The notes: a model not told the origin generated them from the sequence alone. Positions 1-5,402 are shown, numbered from the stretch's first letter. The stretch is DNA of 6,661 nucleotides from DAOMFB01 sp035519355 (GCA_035519355.1 DATIWM010000011.1:1-6661); one strand, 5' to 3'. Numbers and translations are program-made.

Positions 1-278
1 ACGCTCGTGAGGAGGGCGCCGCTCAGCGTCCCGAGGCGCATCTTCCGGACGACATCGACGTCGTCCCCCGCGACGCTTCCCGGGTAGAGCCGGAGCTCGA
101 CCGTCCCCCCCGAGGCCGTCTTCCACTTCTCGGCCATCTCCCGGAGGATCAGGTGGTACTGCGATCCCTCGGGGGCGATCGTGGCCATCTTGACGAGAAC
201 CGGCTCGCCCGCCGCGGGCCGGCTCGCGAGGAGGATGAGGGGGAGAGCCAGCGCGGCTCGAATCGGCATCGTGTTCAA
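1..278 (-). CDS. dctP: TRAP transporter substrate-binding protein, TatP/DctP type (3' end missing)
   Basis: Periplasmic solute-binding subunit of a tripartite TRAP transporter, the secondary systems that import carboxylates and related solutes with a DctQ/DctM membrane pair. About 92 codons are visible; the rest lies beyond the left edge. After a signal peptide (hydrophobic core ALALPLILLAS, cleavage probably near AAG/EP) comes the family's typical start: VLVKMATIAPEGS, then an amphipathic helix with EMAEKW, then VELRLYPGSVAGDDVDVVRKMRLG. This matches the first alpha/beta unit of DctP-family (PF03480) proteins. It lies 23 bp downstream of tatT on the same strand, the order expected for a TatT-TatP pair, so the two are probably co-transcribed. 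Start: a TTG at 278-276 lies 9 nt after AGGAG; the ATG at 269-267, three codons later, lies 18 nt away. TTG is preferred on spacing, and the mature protein is the same either way. The ligand cannot be read from this fragment. Confidence 0.93.
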   Translation of the reverse strand, partial: MNTMPIRAALALPLILLASRPAAGEPVLVKMATIAPEGSQYHLILREMAEKWKTASGGTVELRLYPGSVAGDDVDVVRKMRLGTLSGALLTS

Positions 279-287
279 CGGACCGGT

Positions 288-292
288 CTCCT
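288..292 (-). promoter_or_regulatory. Shine-Dalgarno of the DctP-type gene
   Basis: AGGAG (within GGAAGGAGA) on the minus strand, in the short gap after the tatT stop at 302-304. The spacer is 9 nt to a TTG at 278 but 18 nt to the ATG at 269. This favours translation starting at TTG. Confidence 0.6.
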
Positions 293-301
293 TCCGGGGC
301 G

Positions 302-1237
302 TCACTCGAGGAAGAGCTCGCTGGTCCGTGACAGCAGCCAGCGCGCCCTCTTCCGGGCGACGAAATTTTCGAGGCGAAAGCGCGGATCGCGTTCCGGGTC
401 GATTTCGAGCGCCTGCTTCAGGGTTTCCTCGAACGCGGCGCGGTCCTGGGAGGCGACGAGCACCGATTCGGCGTAAGTCACGAGGGGCGCGGCGCGCTGG
501 CCGCGCGAGAGCACGAGGGCCCGATCCAGGTGCTCTTTCGCCTTGCGGGGGGAGCCGCCGGCGGACGGCGGCCGTCCTCCCTCCCAGGCGATGAAGAAGT
601 CGTGCAGGGCGCCCGCGCGGAAGGCCTCGTCGAGAGCGAGGGCGCGCCGCGCCAGCGCCTCGACGAGCCCCTGGTCGGCCGTCAACTCGGCTTCGCCTTT
701 CGAGAGCGAGATCTCCGATCCCCACGCGGCCGAGGTCCAGTAGAGAAACGGAGCGTCCCGCGTCTCCATCCCGGCGAGGGCGGAAGCCGTGTCCGTTCGA
801 AGGCGCTCCGGGAAACCGCGGTGCCGAACCTCCAGGCCTCTGAGGCCGTAGGCGCGGGCGCGCCGGTAGAGCCTCTTCGCCCGCGCCCGGAGTTCCGTGG
901 CGCGGGCCAGGTCCTTCGCCTCGACGTAATCGGCCTCGCACTGGACGAACGCGTAGGCGTACCCCGTGAACCCGCTCGCGGCCGAGAGGAGAAGCGCCTC
1001 GTTCTCTGGAGAGGTCTCGAGGAGGCCCTCCACCGTCTTCAGCCCGAACGGAGCCGCGGCGGCGACGAGTTCCGGGTCGTCGTCCCGGGCGTAGGTCGTA
1101 TCCCCTTCGAGGATGGCCGTGCCGACCGTGTCCACCGCGGCCTTTTTCATCGAGCAGCCGGGAAGGCCGACGAGGAGGCCGGCGAGGACGGCCGGCGTGA
1201 GGAGGGCTCTCTTCAGGGGCGGGCGGCGGAAAATCAC
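302..1237 (-). CDS. tatT: TRAP transporter TatT-component lipoprotein
   Basis: Periplasmic lipoprotein of the TatT family (prototype Tp0956 of Treponema pallidum, known to form a helical TPR-like trimer that binds its TatP partner). The predicted product is 311 residues, close to family length. It has a basic, hydrophobic leader (residues 1-27) ending in a lipobox-like LPG-C with Cys28 as the lipidated residue. Family hallmarks follow: ARDDDPELVAAAAPFGLKT, SGFTGYAYAFVQCEADYVE, the Arg/Ala-rich RAKRLYRRARAYGLRGLEVR, FLYWTSAAWG, HDFFIAWEGGRP, a terminal TPR-like helix pair with IDPERDP, and RARWLLSR..ELFLE at the end. The chosen start is GTG at 1237. The frame is open to another GTG at 1288, but the extra 17 residues add nothing leader-like. 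Neither start has a Shine-Dalgarno. A TTCTAT sequence (1254-1249) about 12 bp before the GTG could be a -10 giving an almost leaderless transcript; this is weak. The adjacent DctP-type gene is its expected partner. Confidence 0.93.
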   Translation of the reverse strand: MIFRRPPLKRALLTPAVLAGLLVGLPGCSMKKAAVDTVGTAILEGDTTYARDDDPELVAAAAPFGLKTVEGLLETSPENEALLLSAASGFTGYAYAFVQCEADYVEAKDLARATELRARAKRLYRRARAYGLRGLEVRHRGFPERLRTDTASALAGMETRDAPFLYWTSAAWGSEISLSKGEAELTADQGLVEALARRALALDEAFRAGALHDFFIAWEGGRPPSAGGSPRKAKEHLDRALVLSRGQRAAPLVTYAESVLVASQDRAAFEETLKQALEIDPERDPRFRLENFVARKRARWLLSRTSELFLE

Positions 1238-1296
1238 CGCCGGGGAGGATAGAACGTGTCGGGGCGCAGCGGGAATTGCGGCCCGCACCGGACCGG

Positions 1297-1329
1297 AAAA
1301 CGGGGTAGCCGCCGTTTGGAGGCTCCCCG
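1297..1329 (-). terminator. candidate intrinsic terminator after the small ORF
   Basis: On the minus strand CGGGGAGCC (1329-1321) and GGCTACCCCG (1310-1301) can pair into about 9 bp with one bulged base. The loop is about 10 nt and TTTT (1300-1297) follows at once. It begins 53 bp after the stop of the 80-codon ORF and lies before the tatT start. It would separate the sigma-54-driven small transcript from the TRAP genes, or act as a leaky attenuator. The T-run is short, so strength is uncertain. The rest of the 144-bp gap between the small ORF and tatT holds only a near-palindrome at 1334-1348 (CCGGTTTGAACCCGG) of unknown meaning. Confidence 0.5.
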
Positions 1330-1381
1330 TGCTCCGGTTTGAACCCGGTCGCGAAGCGTGCAGCTCTCTCCTCGGGACCGA

Positions 1382-1624
1382 TCAGTCGAGCTGCTGGTCG
1401 AGGACGTCCCGGTCCGCGATCGCCTCGCCGGGCGAAATGGAATCCGCCGCGGCGGAGGCTGACTCGGCGGCCGGGGGCCTTACGGCCTCGACGGAAGAGG
1501 CCGCACCCTTCGTGGAAGCGCCTTCCACGGAGAGAAGAGCGCCGGAGACCAGCACCAGCGCCATCACGGCGCCGGTCAGAAGCTCTTTCGTTCCCTTCTT
1601 CGTCTGTGCCTGTTCGGTTTTCAT
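1382..1624 (-). CDS. 80-residue membrane or exported peptide, in frame with the activator's 3' end
   Basis: Not a family I recognise. It begins MKTEQAQTKKGTKE, a Lys-rich n-region. A strongly hydrophobic segment at residues 15-33 (LLTGAVMALVLVSGALLSV) reads as an uncleaved anchor or a signal peptide with possible cleavage near VEGA-S. A tail of about 45 residues, rich in Ala, Ser and Glu, ends in ADRDVLDQQLD; it looks disordered and acidic. Evidence for independent translation: an AGGAG (1635-1631) sits 6 nt before the ATG, and a sigma-54-type promoter and a terminator-like hairpin flank the ORF. A hydrophobic export-type segment at the end of a cytoplasmic transcription factor would also make little sense. 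The frame is the same as the upstream activator's, with no stop between, so the same residues could also be made as the C-terminus of a fusion. Independent expression is preferred. Function unknown; a small membrane regulator or envelope peptide is a guess. Confidence 0.7.
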   Translation of the reverse strand: MKTEQAQTKKGTKELLTGAVMALVLVSGALLSVEGASTKGAASSVEAVRPPAAESASAAADSISPGEAIADRDVLDQQLD

Positions 1625-2950
1625 TGTCCTCTCCTTTCGCGCGGTCACGGGAGCCTCCAGAGCAAGCGCGAAGCCAGGGGTGTACCGCCGCCCCGAGAAT
1701 CGCAACTCTCTGTATTTCAGAGGCCTCGTCCGGTCCGCGCGCTCGGCGGCGGGCCGGCTCGCCCGTGCCGCGCCGGCCTGGGGGGCGGGCCCGAAGGAGA
1801 ACTCCTCGGGTCCCACTTCCGGCCCGGGCGACAGGAGAACGGCGCGCTCGAGCGCGTTGCGCAGCTCGCGGATGTTGCCCGGCCAGCCATGTGCGCGGAG
1901 CTTCTCGAGCGCCGCGGGCGAAAGCCGCATCGGCCGGCGATCCAGCTCGAGGGCGATCTGCGAAAGGAACAGCTCCGCGAGCGGGCCCAGATCCTCGAGC
2001 CGTTCCCGAAGCGGCGGAATCTTCAGAACCACCGTATTGATCCGGAAGTAGAGATCGGGGCGGAACGTCTTCCTCTCGACGAGAGCCTCGAGATTCTCGT
2101 GCGAGGCGGCGATCAGGCGGATGTCGACCTGGCGCTGGCGGACGTCGCCGAGACGCCGGAATTTCTTCTCTTCCAGCACCTTCAGGAGCTTGGGCTGGAC
2201 GGAGAGCGGCACGTCCCCGATCTCGTCGAGGAAGAGCGTCCCGCGGTGCGCGACATCGAGCAGGCCCGGCTTGGTGGCGACCGCGCCGGTGAAAGCGCCC
2301 TTCTCGTGCCCGAAGAGCTCGCTCTCCAGGAACTCCGGGGAGAGGCCGGCGCAATTCAGGTCCAGGAAGCACTCCTCGCTGCGCGGCCCGTGGCGGTGAA
2401 TCCAGGCCGCGAGGACGCCTTTGCCGGTCCCCGTCTCTCCGTGAATGAGGACCGGGACGTTCGCGTCGGCGACTCGCTCCGCCCGGTCGCGGAGGAGGCG
2501 GATCGCCGGGCTCGAGCCGCGAAGGGGATCGATCTCTTCCCGCGCCTCGCGCGCTTCGTCCTGAAGGCGGCGGCGGCGATTACGCTGGTTCTCGAGAACC
2601 CGATCGACGACGAGAAGGAAGGCCGGCAGCTGCACGGGCTTGGCCAGAAACTGCTCCGCCCCTTCCAGGATCGCGTGAACCGCCGTGTCGAGCTCGTCGT
2701 GCCGGGCGAGAACGACGCAGGCGACGCCCGCGTCGGCCCGCTTCACGTGCGCGAGGAGGTCGAGCGCGGTCCCGTCCGGCAGTCGCGCGGCGACGACGAG
2801 AGCGTCCGGTCTCGACGCGTCGAAGGACTGGATGGCGACGCGGCAGGAGGCCGCCTCCGTCGCCTCGTACCCGTCGATCTGGAGCATGTTCTGCAGGTTC
2901 TCGCGGATCGCGGCATCCGCGTCGACGATCAGGATCCGGCCCCGCGTCAT
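1382..2950 (-). CDS. sigma-54-dependent NtrC-family activator with degenerate receiver and no HTH
   Basis: AAA+ ATPase that remodels sigma-54 RNA polymerase. From ATG at 2950 the frame gives 522 residues. Residues 4-120 form a CheY-like receiver aligning without gaps to NtrC, but the acceptor Asp54 is Ala, Thr82 is Ala and one acidic-pocket residue is lost (D10-A11-D12); Lys104 remains. Residues 144-373 form the central domain with Walker A GETGTGKG (171-178), the sigma-54 contact loop GAFTGA (218-223), Walker B TLFLDEIGD (238-246), Arg fingers in FRPDLYFR (296-303) and sensor II WPGNIREL (356-363). All motor motifs look intact. No Fis-type HTH follows; residues 375-442 are low-complexity. 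No stop separates this from the 80-codon ORF, whose Met is residue 443; the true end is therefore unclear. Start: ATG 2950 aligns with NtrC's start although its GAGG is too close. Upstream ATGs would overlap the divergent gene. Confidence 0.88.
   Translation of the reverse strand: MTRGRILIVDADAAIRENLQNMLQIDGYEATEAASCRVAIQSFDASRPDALVVAARLPDGTALDLLAHVKRADAGVACVVLARHDELDTAVHAILEGAEQFLAKPVQLPAFLLVVDRVLENQRNRRRRLQDEAREAREEIDPLRGSSPAIRLLRDRAERVADANVPVLIHGETGTGKGVLAAWIHRHGPRSEECFLDLNCAGLSPEFLESELFGHEKGAFTGAVATKPGLLDVAHRGTLFLDEIGDVPLSVQPKLLKVLEEKKFRRLGDVRQRQVDIRLIAASHENLEALVERKTFRPDLYFRINTVVLKIPPLRERLEDLGPLAELFLSQIALELDRRPMRLSPAALEKLRAHGWPGNIRELRNALERAVLLSPGPEVGPEEFSFGPAPQAGAARASRPAAERADRTRPLKYRELRFSGRRYTPGFALALEAPVTARKERTMKTEQAQTKKGTKELLTGAVMALVLVSGALLSVEGASTKGAASSVEAVRPPAAESASAAADSISPGEAIADRDVLDQQLD
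1631..1635 (-). promoter_or_regulatory. Shine-Dalgarno of the 80-codon ORF
   Basis: AGGAG on the minus strand within AAAGGAGAGGACA, 6 nt before the ATG at 1624. It lies inside the continuous reading frame of the activator. It is the strongest single argument that Met at 1624 is a true start rather than an internal residue of a fusion protein. Confidence 0.75.
1661..1677 (-). promoter_or_regulatory. sigma-54 (-24/-12) promoter
   Basis: Minus strand CTGGCTTCGCGCTTGCT. It fits the sigma-54 consensus YTGGCACGRNNNTTGCW at the key positions: GG of TGGC at -24, GC of TTGCT at -12, and exactly 7 nt between TGGC and TTGC. The AC after TGGC is replaced by TT. Predicted transcription start is near 1650, which leaves a 26-nt leader containing the Shine-Dalgarno before the ATG at 1624. 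By eye it is the only TGGC-N7-TTGC match on either strand. It lies directly next to a gene for a sigma-54 activator, which raises the likelihood that it is functional. Confidence 0.7.
1695..1722. promoter_or_regulatory. two adjacent dyads upstream of the sigma-54 promoter
   Basis: CTCTG-TATTT-CAGAG (1708-1722) is a perfect 5-5-5 inverted repeat. It abuts an imperfect dyad GAGAATCGCAACTCTC (1695-1710, GAGA/TCTC ends). They are centred about 65 and 53 bp upstream of the predicted sigma-54 start. The stretch is clearly AT-richer than its surroundings, although it lies in the open frame of the activator. They could be upstream activator sites or the site of another regulator; the distance is shorter than for most sigma-54 enhancers. 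Confidence 0.35.
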
Positions 2951-2999
2951 CCTCGCCGGCGCTGCGGCCGGGTGGTACGCTGAAGGAAGGAGGCCGATC
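2951..2999. promoter_or_regulatory. divergent 49-bp intergenic region with strong plus-strand RBS
   Basis: This short gap separates the activator (leftward) from the exported protein (rightward). AAGGAGG at 2987-2993, 6 nt before the ATG at 3000, is a near-ideal Shine-Dalgarno and fixes that start. TGGTACGCT (2973-2981) resembles a weak extended -10 for the rightward gene, but transcription would then start almost at the Shine-Dalgarno, so it is doubtful. No convincing promoter is visible for the activator. Confidence 0.45.
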
Positions 3000-3758
3000 A
3001 TGCGCTTTCCTCTTTGCGCAGCGGCGGGTGCGGTGGTTCTCGCGGCCGCCCTGCACGCGCAGCAACCCCAGCCGTCGCAGCCAGCCCAGGCGTCCCAGCC
3101 AGCCCAGCCGTCCCAGGCCCCGGCATCCGGGGACCAGCAGGCGAAGGTTCCGGAGCCGCCGTACACCATCTATCGCGTGGAGCTCGTCCCCGCCGGCTTC
3201 GGGTTCGCGATGAACGAGCCGGTGCTGGAGGGAGACTTCTGGGTCTTCCGCAGCCTTCCGGACAAGGCGCTCGAGCGGGTACCCAAGTCGAAGGTCAAGT
3301 CCGTCTCGCGGTGGTCGACGGATTACACCAAGGAGGTCGTTTACCAGGTCGAGCTCGCTCCGAGCGGCAGCGTCCTCGCCCGCGAGGAGCCCGTGAAGAA
3401 GGGGGAGAGGATCTACGTCTTCACGACCTGGAGGCAGGGAACGCTCCTCAGCGTGAACGTGGGGGACGTCAAGAACATCTCCCGCCTGACGGGGTTTCCG
3501 GCGTTCAAGGCCGAGATGCTGGAGCTGGGCGTCGTCGTCCTCGAGACCGAGACGACCCATGCAGGCTTCAAGCAGACGGCGGATGCCCCGGCGCCCGGCC
3601 AGCCCTCCTCACCGGCTTCCGCGGGGAGTTCGGGCCAGGGCAACTGGACGTACTACGGGACCCCGGGAGCTTCGGACGCGTACGCGCCCGGGAACGCGAC
3701 GGTCTCCAAGCCGGGCGACACGCCGATGATGCCCCAGCCGACCCAGCCTCCCCGGTAA
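3000..3758 (+). CDS. exported protein with a duplicated domain of about 50 residues
   Basis: Predicted 252 residues; no named family recognised. A signal peptide (MRFPLCAAAGAVVLAAALHA, cleavage about residue 20) leads into a Gln/Pro/Ala/Ser hexapeptide-type repeat (residues 21-45) that probably forms a flexible linker. The folded core is an internal duplication: residues 58-107 (YRVELVPAGFGFA..EPV..GDFWVF..V..SKVKSVSRWS) and 115-164 (YQVELAPSGSVLAREEPVKKGERIYVF..V..GDVKNISRLT). Both copies share the pattern Y-x-VEL-x-P-x-G, EPV-x-x-G, aromatic-V-F, and a closing K-x-hydrophobic-SR. Alternating hydrophobic residues suggest small beta-rich modules. The C-terminal 60 residues are Gly/Pro/Ser-rich and contain GNWTYYGTPGASDAYAPGNA. 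It probably acts in the periplasm or envelope, possibly as an oligomer or ligand-binding scaffold; this is a guess. It is divergent from the sigma-54 activator and convergent with the hydrolase gene. Start chosen for AAGGAGG 6 nt upstream and the perfect signal peptide. Confidence 0.9.
   Translation: MRFPLCAAAGAVVLAAALHAQQPQPSQPAQASQPAQPSQAPASGDQQAKVPEPPYTIYRVELVPAGFGFAMNEPVLEGDFWVFRSLPDKALERVPKSKVKSVSRWSTDYTKEVVYQVELAPSGSVLAREEPVKKGERIYVFTTWRQGTLLSVNVGDVKNISRLTGFPAFKAEMLELGVVVLETETTHAGFKQTADAPAPGQPSSPASAGSSGQGNWTYYGTPGASDAYAPGNATVSKPGDTPMMPQPTQPPR
3074..3116 (+). repeat. 18-bp tandem repeat coding for a Pro/Ser/Gln linker
   Basis: Units GTCGCAGCCAGCCCAGGC (3074-3091) and GTCCCAGCCAGCCCAGCC (3092-3109) differ at two positions. 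A partial third unit (GTCCCAG) follows. It encodes hexapeptide units of the form SQPAQ[AP] after the signal peptide. Because the unit is a multiple of three, copy-number change would alter linker length without a frameshift. Confidence 0.75.
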
Positions 3759-3786
3759 CGGCTCCGCCACCCGGCGCGGGTCTTCT

Positions 3787-3807
3787 GCGGGCTTCCCGGG
3801 CCCGTTT
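3787..3807 (+). terminator. weak candidate terminator between convergent genes
   Basis: CGGGC (3788-3792) can pair with GCCCG (3800-3804) around a 7-nt loop, followed by TTT on the plus strand, about 30 bp after the stop at 3758. The stem is short and the T-run minimal. A further symmetric element, CTCTC (3819-3823) with GAGAG (3840-3844), lies closer to the end of the hydrolase gene. Either could help separate the two convergent transcripts. Confidence 0.25.
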
Positions 3808-3848
3808 CCTGTGTGCGCCTCTCGGCCGCACGGCTCGCGGAGAGACGT

Positions 3849-5363
3849 CTACCCGCGCAGCTTGTTCAATCCCTCAGCCGCCTTCCTGTTCCCCGGGTCG
3901 AGACGGAGCGCGTCCTCGAAGCGCTTTCGCGCCTCGTCCGACTTGCCGGCTTCCGAGAGAGCCTCCGCGGCGGCGAGCTGTGCGGACGACGATTCCGGGA
4001 AGAGCGTCGCCACGAGGCGGAACATGTCGAGCGACTCGGACTCCTTCCCCGCGTAGCCGAGCTCACGCGCGATCGTGAGGCACCTCGCCTCCTCGAAGAC
4101 CGGAACGCCAGGACAAGTGGACCGCGCGCTCGCCGCTGTCGCCCGGGCCGCGTCGAGCCCCTTCCTGACCAGGATCCAGTACAGCTCCTCCGAGGTCGGG
4201 ACCCGGCACGCGGCGGTGAAACGTACGCTTCTCTTCGTCGCATCCTCCGGCGCGAGCCCGCCCTCGATCGGCTGGTCGGAGAGGATTCGCGCCAGTGACG
4301 CCTCGACCTGACGGAAGACGGAAGACGCCCCGGCGGCCGCTCTCTCCGGCGATCGGACCTCGAGCTCCTCGCGGATCTGGAGAGCGTCCGGCAGGTCACG
4401 GCGAAGGAATGCGACCGTCGTGAAATCGCCGTGAAGAAGCCCGGGGAAAACGATCTCCAGCCGATCGGACCGGTGGAAGCCGTCGATCAGCGTCCGGTCG
4501 ACGTCGCCCGAACCCCGGCGGAGCGTGACGATCGGGAGTCGCAGGTCCGGGTCGAAGTAAGGAAGCTTCCTCAGGTCGAGCTCGTACGGCGCGCGCCTGG
4601 CGACGTACGTCGGATCGAGCCCGACCACGCCGCGGACGAGGGGACCGCGCATCGCGAGGAGGAGCGCGTAGATCCCCCCGTAGCTGTGTCCCACCGCAGC
4701 GACGCGCGCGCCGTCTGCGAACGGGAGCTTCAGCGCCGTCTGCAGCGCGACCTCGAGGTCGCGAAGCTGCGTCTCGTAGCTGAGCGGGTCGTGCACGAAG
4801 AGGAGCGCCCGCCGTGGGCCGGTGCCGAGATGGGGCACGGTGACGACGACGTAGCCGCACGATGCGAGGAACTCGCCGAGGAGGACGGCGTCCTGCGTGA
4901 AGTCGTTCTGCCCGGTCGCGTAGACGACGACCGGGAACGTACCGCGCGCCGGCTCGGCTCCGTTCCGCGCGGCCATCCGCGTCTCGAGCGCCCGGGAGAA
5001 GGCGGCTTCGTCGCCGCGGTAGATCCCGCGAAAGCTGTACGACGGAGTGCCGAGATCGTTCGAGCGGATGGCCGCCGCGAGATCGGCGGGGACGCCAGGC
5101 GGCGCAGGGGAATCGAAGTAATCGCGCAACGTCATCGTCGCGCCCGTGCCCGGCGTGGCGGGATACCAGACGTGGATCCGCACCCAGCGGGCCCTTGGCG
5201 TCAGCGACCCGGAGGCTTCCGACCCGGTCCATTTTCGCGTGATGTCGCAGATCCATTCGACCCGGTAACCCGGCGGGGCACTCCCGACGGGAGCTCCGAA
5301 CGCTCCGGTGTTTCCAGGCTCGGCCGAGAGCGCCGCCCCGATCAGAAGGAATATCGGTCCCAT
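3849..5363 (-). CDS. exported alpha/beta-hydrolase (PAF-acetylhydrolase/dienelactone-hydrolase-like) with C-terminal TPR
   Basis: Predicted 504-residue serine hydrolase. Residues 55-320 carry the alpha/beta-hydrolase fold: strand VRIHVWYP, FPVVVYATGQ (143-152), YVVVTVPHLG (171-180), the nucleophile elbow VAAVGHSYGG with Ser227, a strand VVGLDP with Asp250 as likely acid, and GLLHGDF with His311 as likely base. The layout resembles platelet-activating-factor acetylhydrolase-like or dienelactone-hydrolase-like esterases; the substrate is unknown. Residues about 390-504 are helical and end in a canonical TPR (SAQLAAAEALSEAGKSDEA..RFEDALRLDPGN, 459-492), suggesting protein contacts. The N-terminus MGPIFLLIGAALSA-EP reads as a short signal peptide but has no basic residue, which is unusual. 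Start: ATG 5363 has GGAGG 8 nt upstream, and no alternative in-frame start was found in the 45 nt before it. It is transcribed divergently from the gene at 5437, probably from a shared regulated region. Confidence 0.92.
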   Translation of the reverse strand: MGPIFLLIGAALSAEPGNTGAFGAPVGSAPPGYRVEWICDITRKWTGSEASGSLTPRARWVRIHVWYPATPGTGATMTLRDYFDSPAPPGVPADLAAAIRSNDLGTPSYSFRGIYRGDEAAFSRALETRMAARNGAEPARGTFPVVVYATGQNDFTQDAVLLGEFLASCGYVVVTVPHLGTGPRRALLFVHDPLSYETQLRDLEVALQTALKLPFADGARVAAVGHSYGGIYALLLAMRGPLVRGVVGLDPTYVARRAPYELDLRKLPYFDPDLRLPIVTLRRGSGDVDRTLIDGFHRSDRLEIVFPGLLHGDFTTVAFLRRDLPDALQIREELEVRSPERAAAGASSVFRQVEASLARILSDQPIEGGLAPEDATKRSVRFTAACRVPTSEELYWILVRKGLDAARATAASARSTCPGVPVFEEARCLTIARELGYAGKESESLDMFRLVATLFPESSSAQLAAAEALSEAGKSDEARKRFEDALRLDPGNRKAAEGLNKLRG

Positions 5364-5402
5364 CCGCCTAGCCTCCGGGCCCGTCGTCGCACGGCCGTCC
5401 TG

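Noticed and set aside
530..1252. Long plus-strand ORF opposite tatT
   Set aside because: The codon pattern is the mirror of a secure TatT protein on the minus strand; it has no recognisable domain, is Arg/Gly/Glu-rich as expected of GC-rich antisense frames, and has no Shine-Dalgarno.
1330..1350. T-arm-like sequence suggesting a tRNA
   Set aside because: GGTTTGAACCC / GGGTTCAAACC looks like a T-loop, but the five-pair stem does not form in the correct register and no acceptor, D-arm or anticodon arm can be drawn around it on either strand.
1113..2983. Plus-strand ORFs opposite the activator gene
   Set aside because: They are antisense shadows of an AAA+ domain whose Walker A, GAFTGA, Walker B and sensor II motifs are all on the minus strand.
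2951..3169. N-terminal extension of the activator to 3001 or 3169
   Set aside because: The extension is Gly/Trp/Ala/Cys-rich non-homologous sequence that is antisense to the signal peptide and linker of the divergent gene. The receiver aligns with NtrC from the ATG at 2950.
2580..3560. Minus-strand ORF across the divergent region
   Set aside because: It overlaps two well-supported genes in other frames and is low-complexity Arg-rich shadow sequence.
4310..4330. Short direct repeat GACGGAAGACGGAAGACG
   Set aside because: It is a two-copy 8-bp repeat inside the hydrolase coding sequence, easily explained by codon usage.
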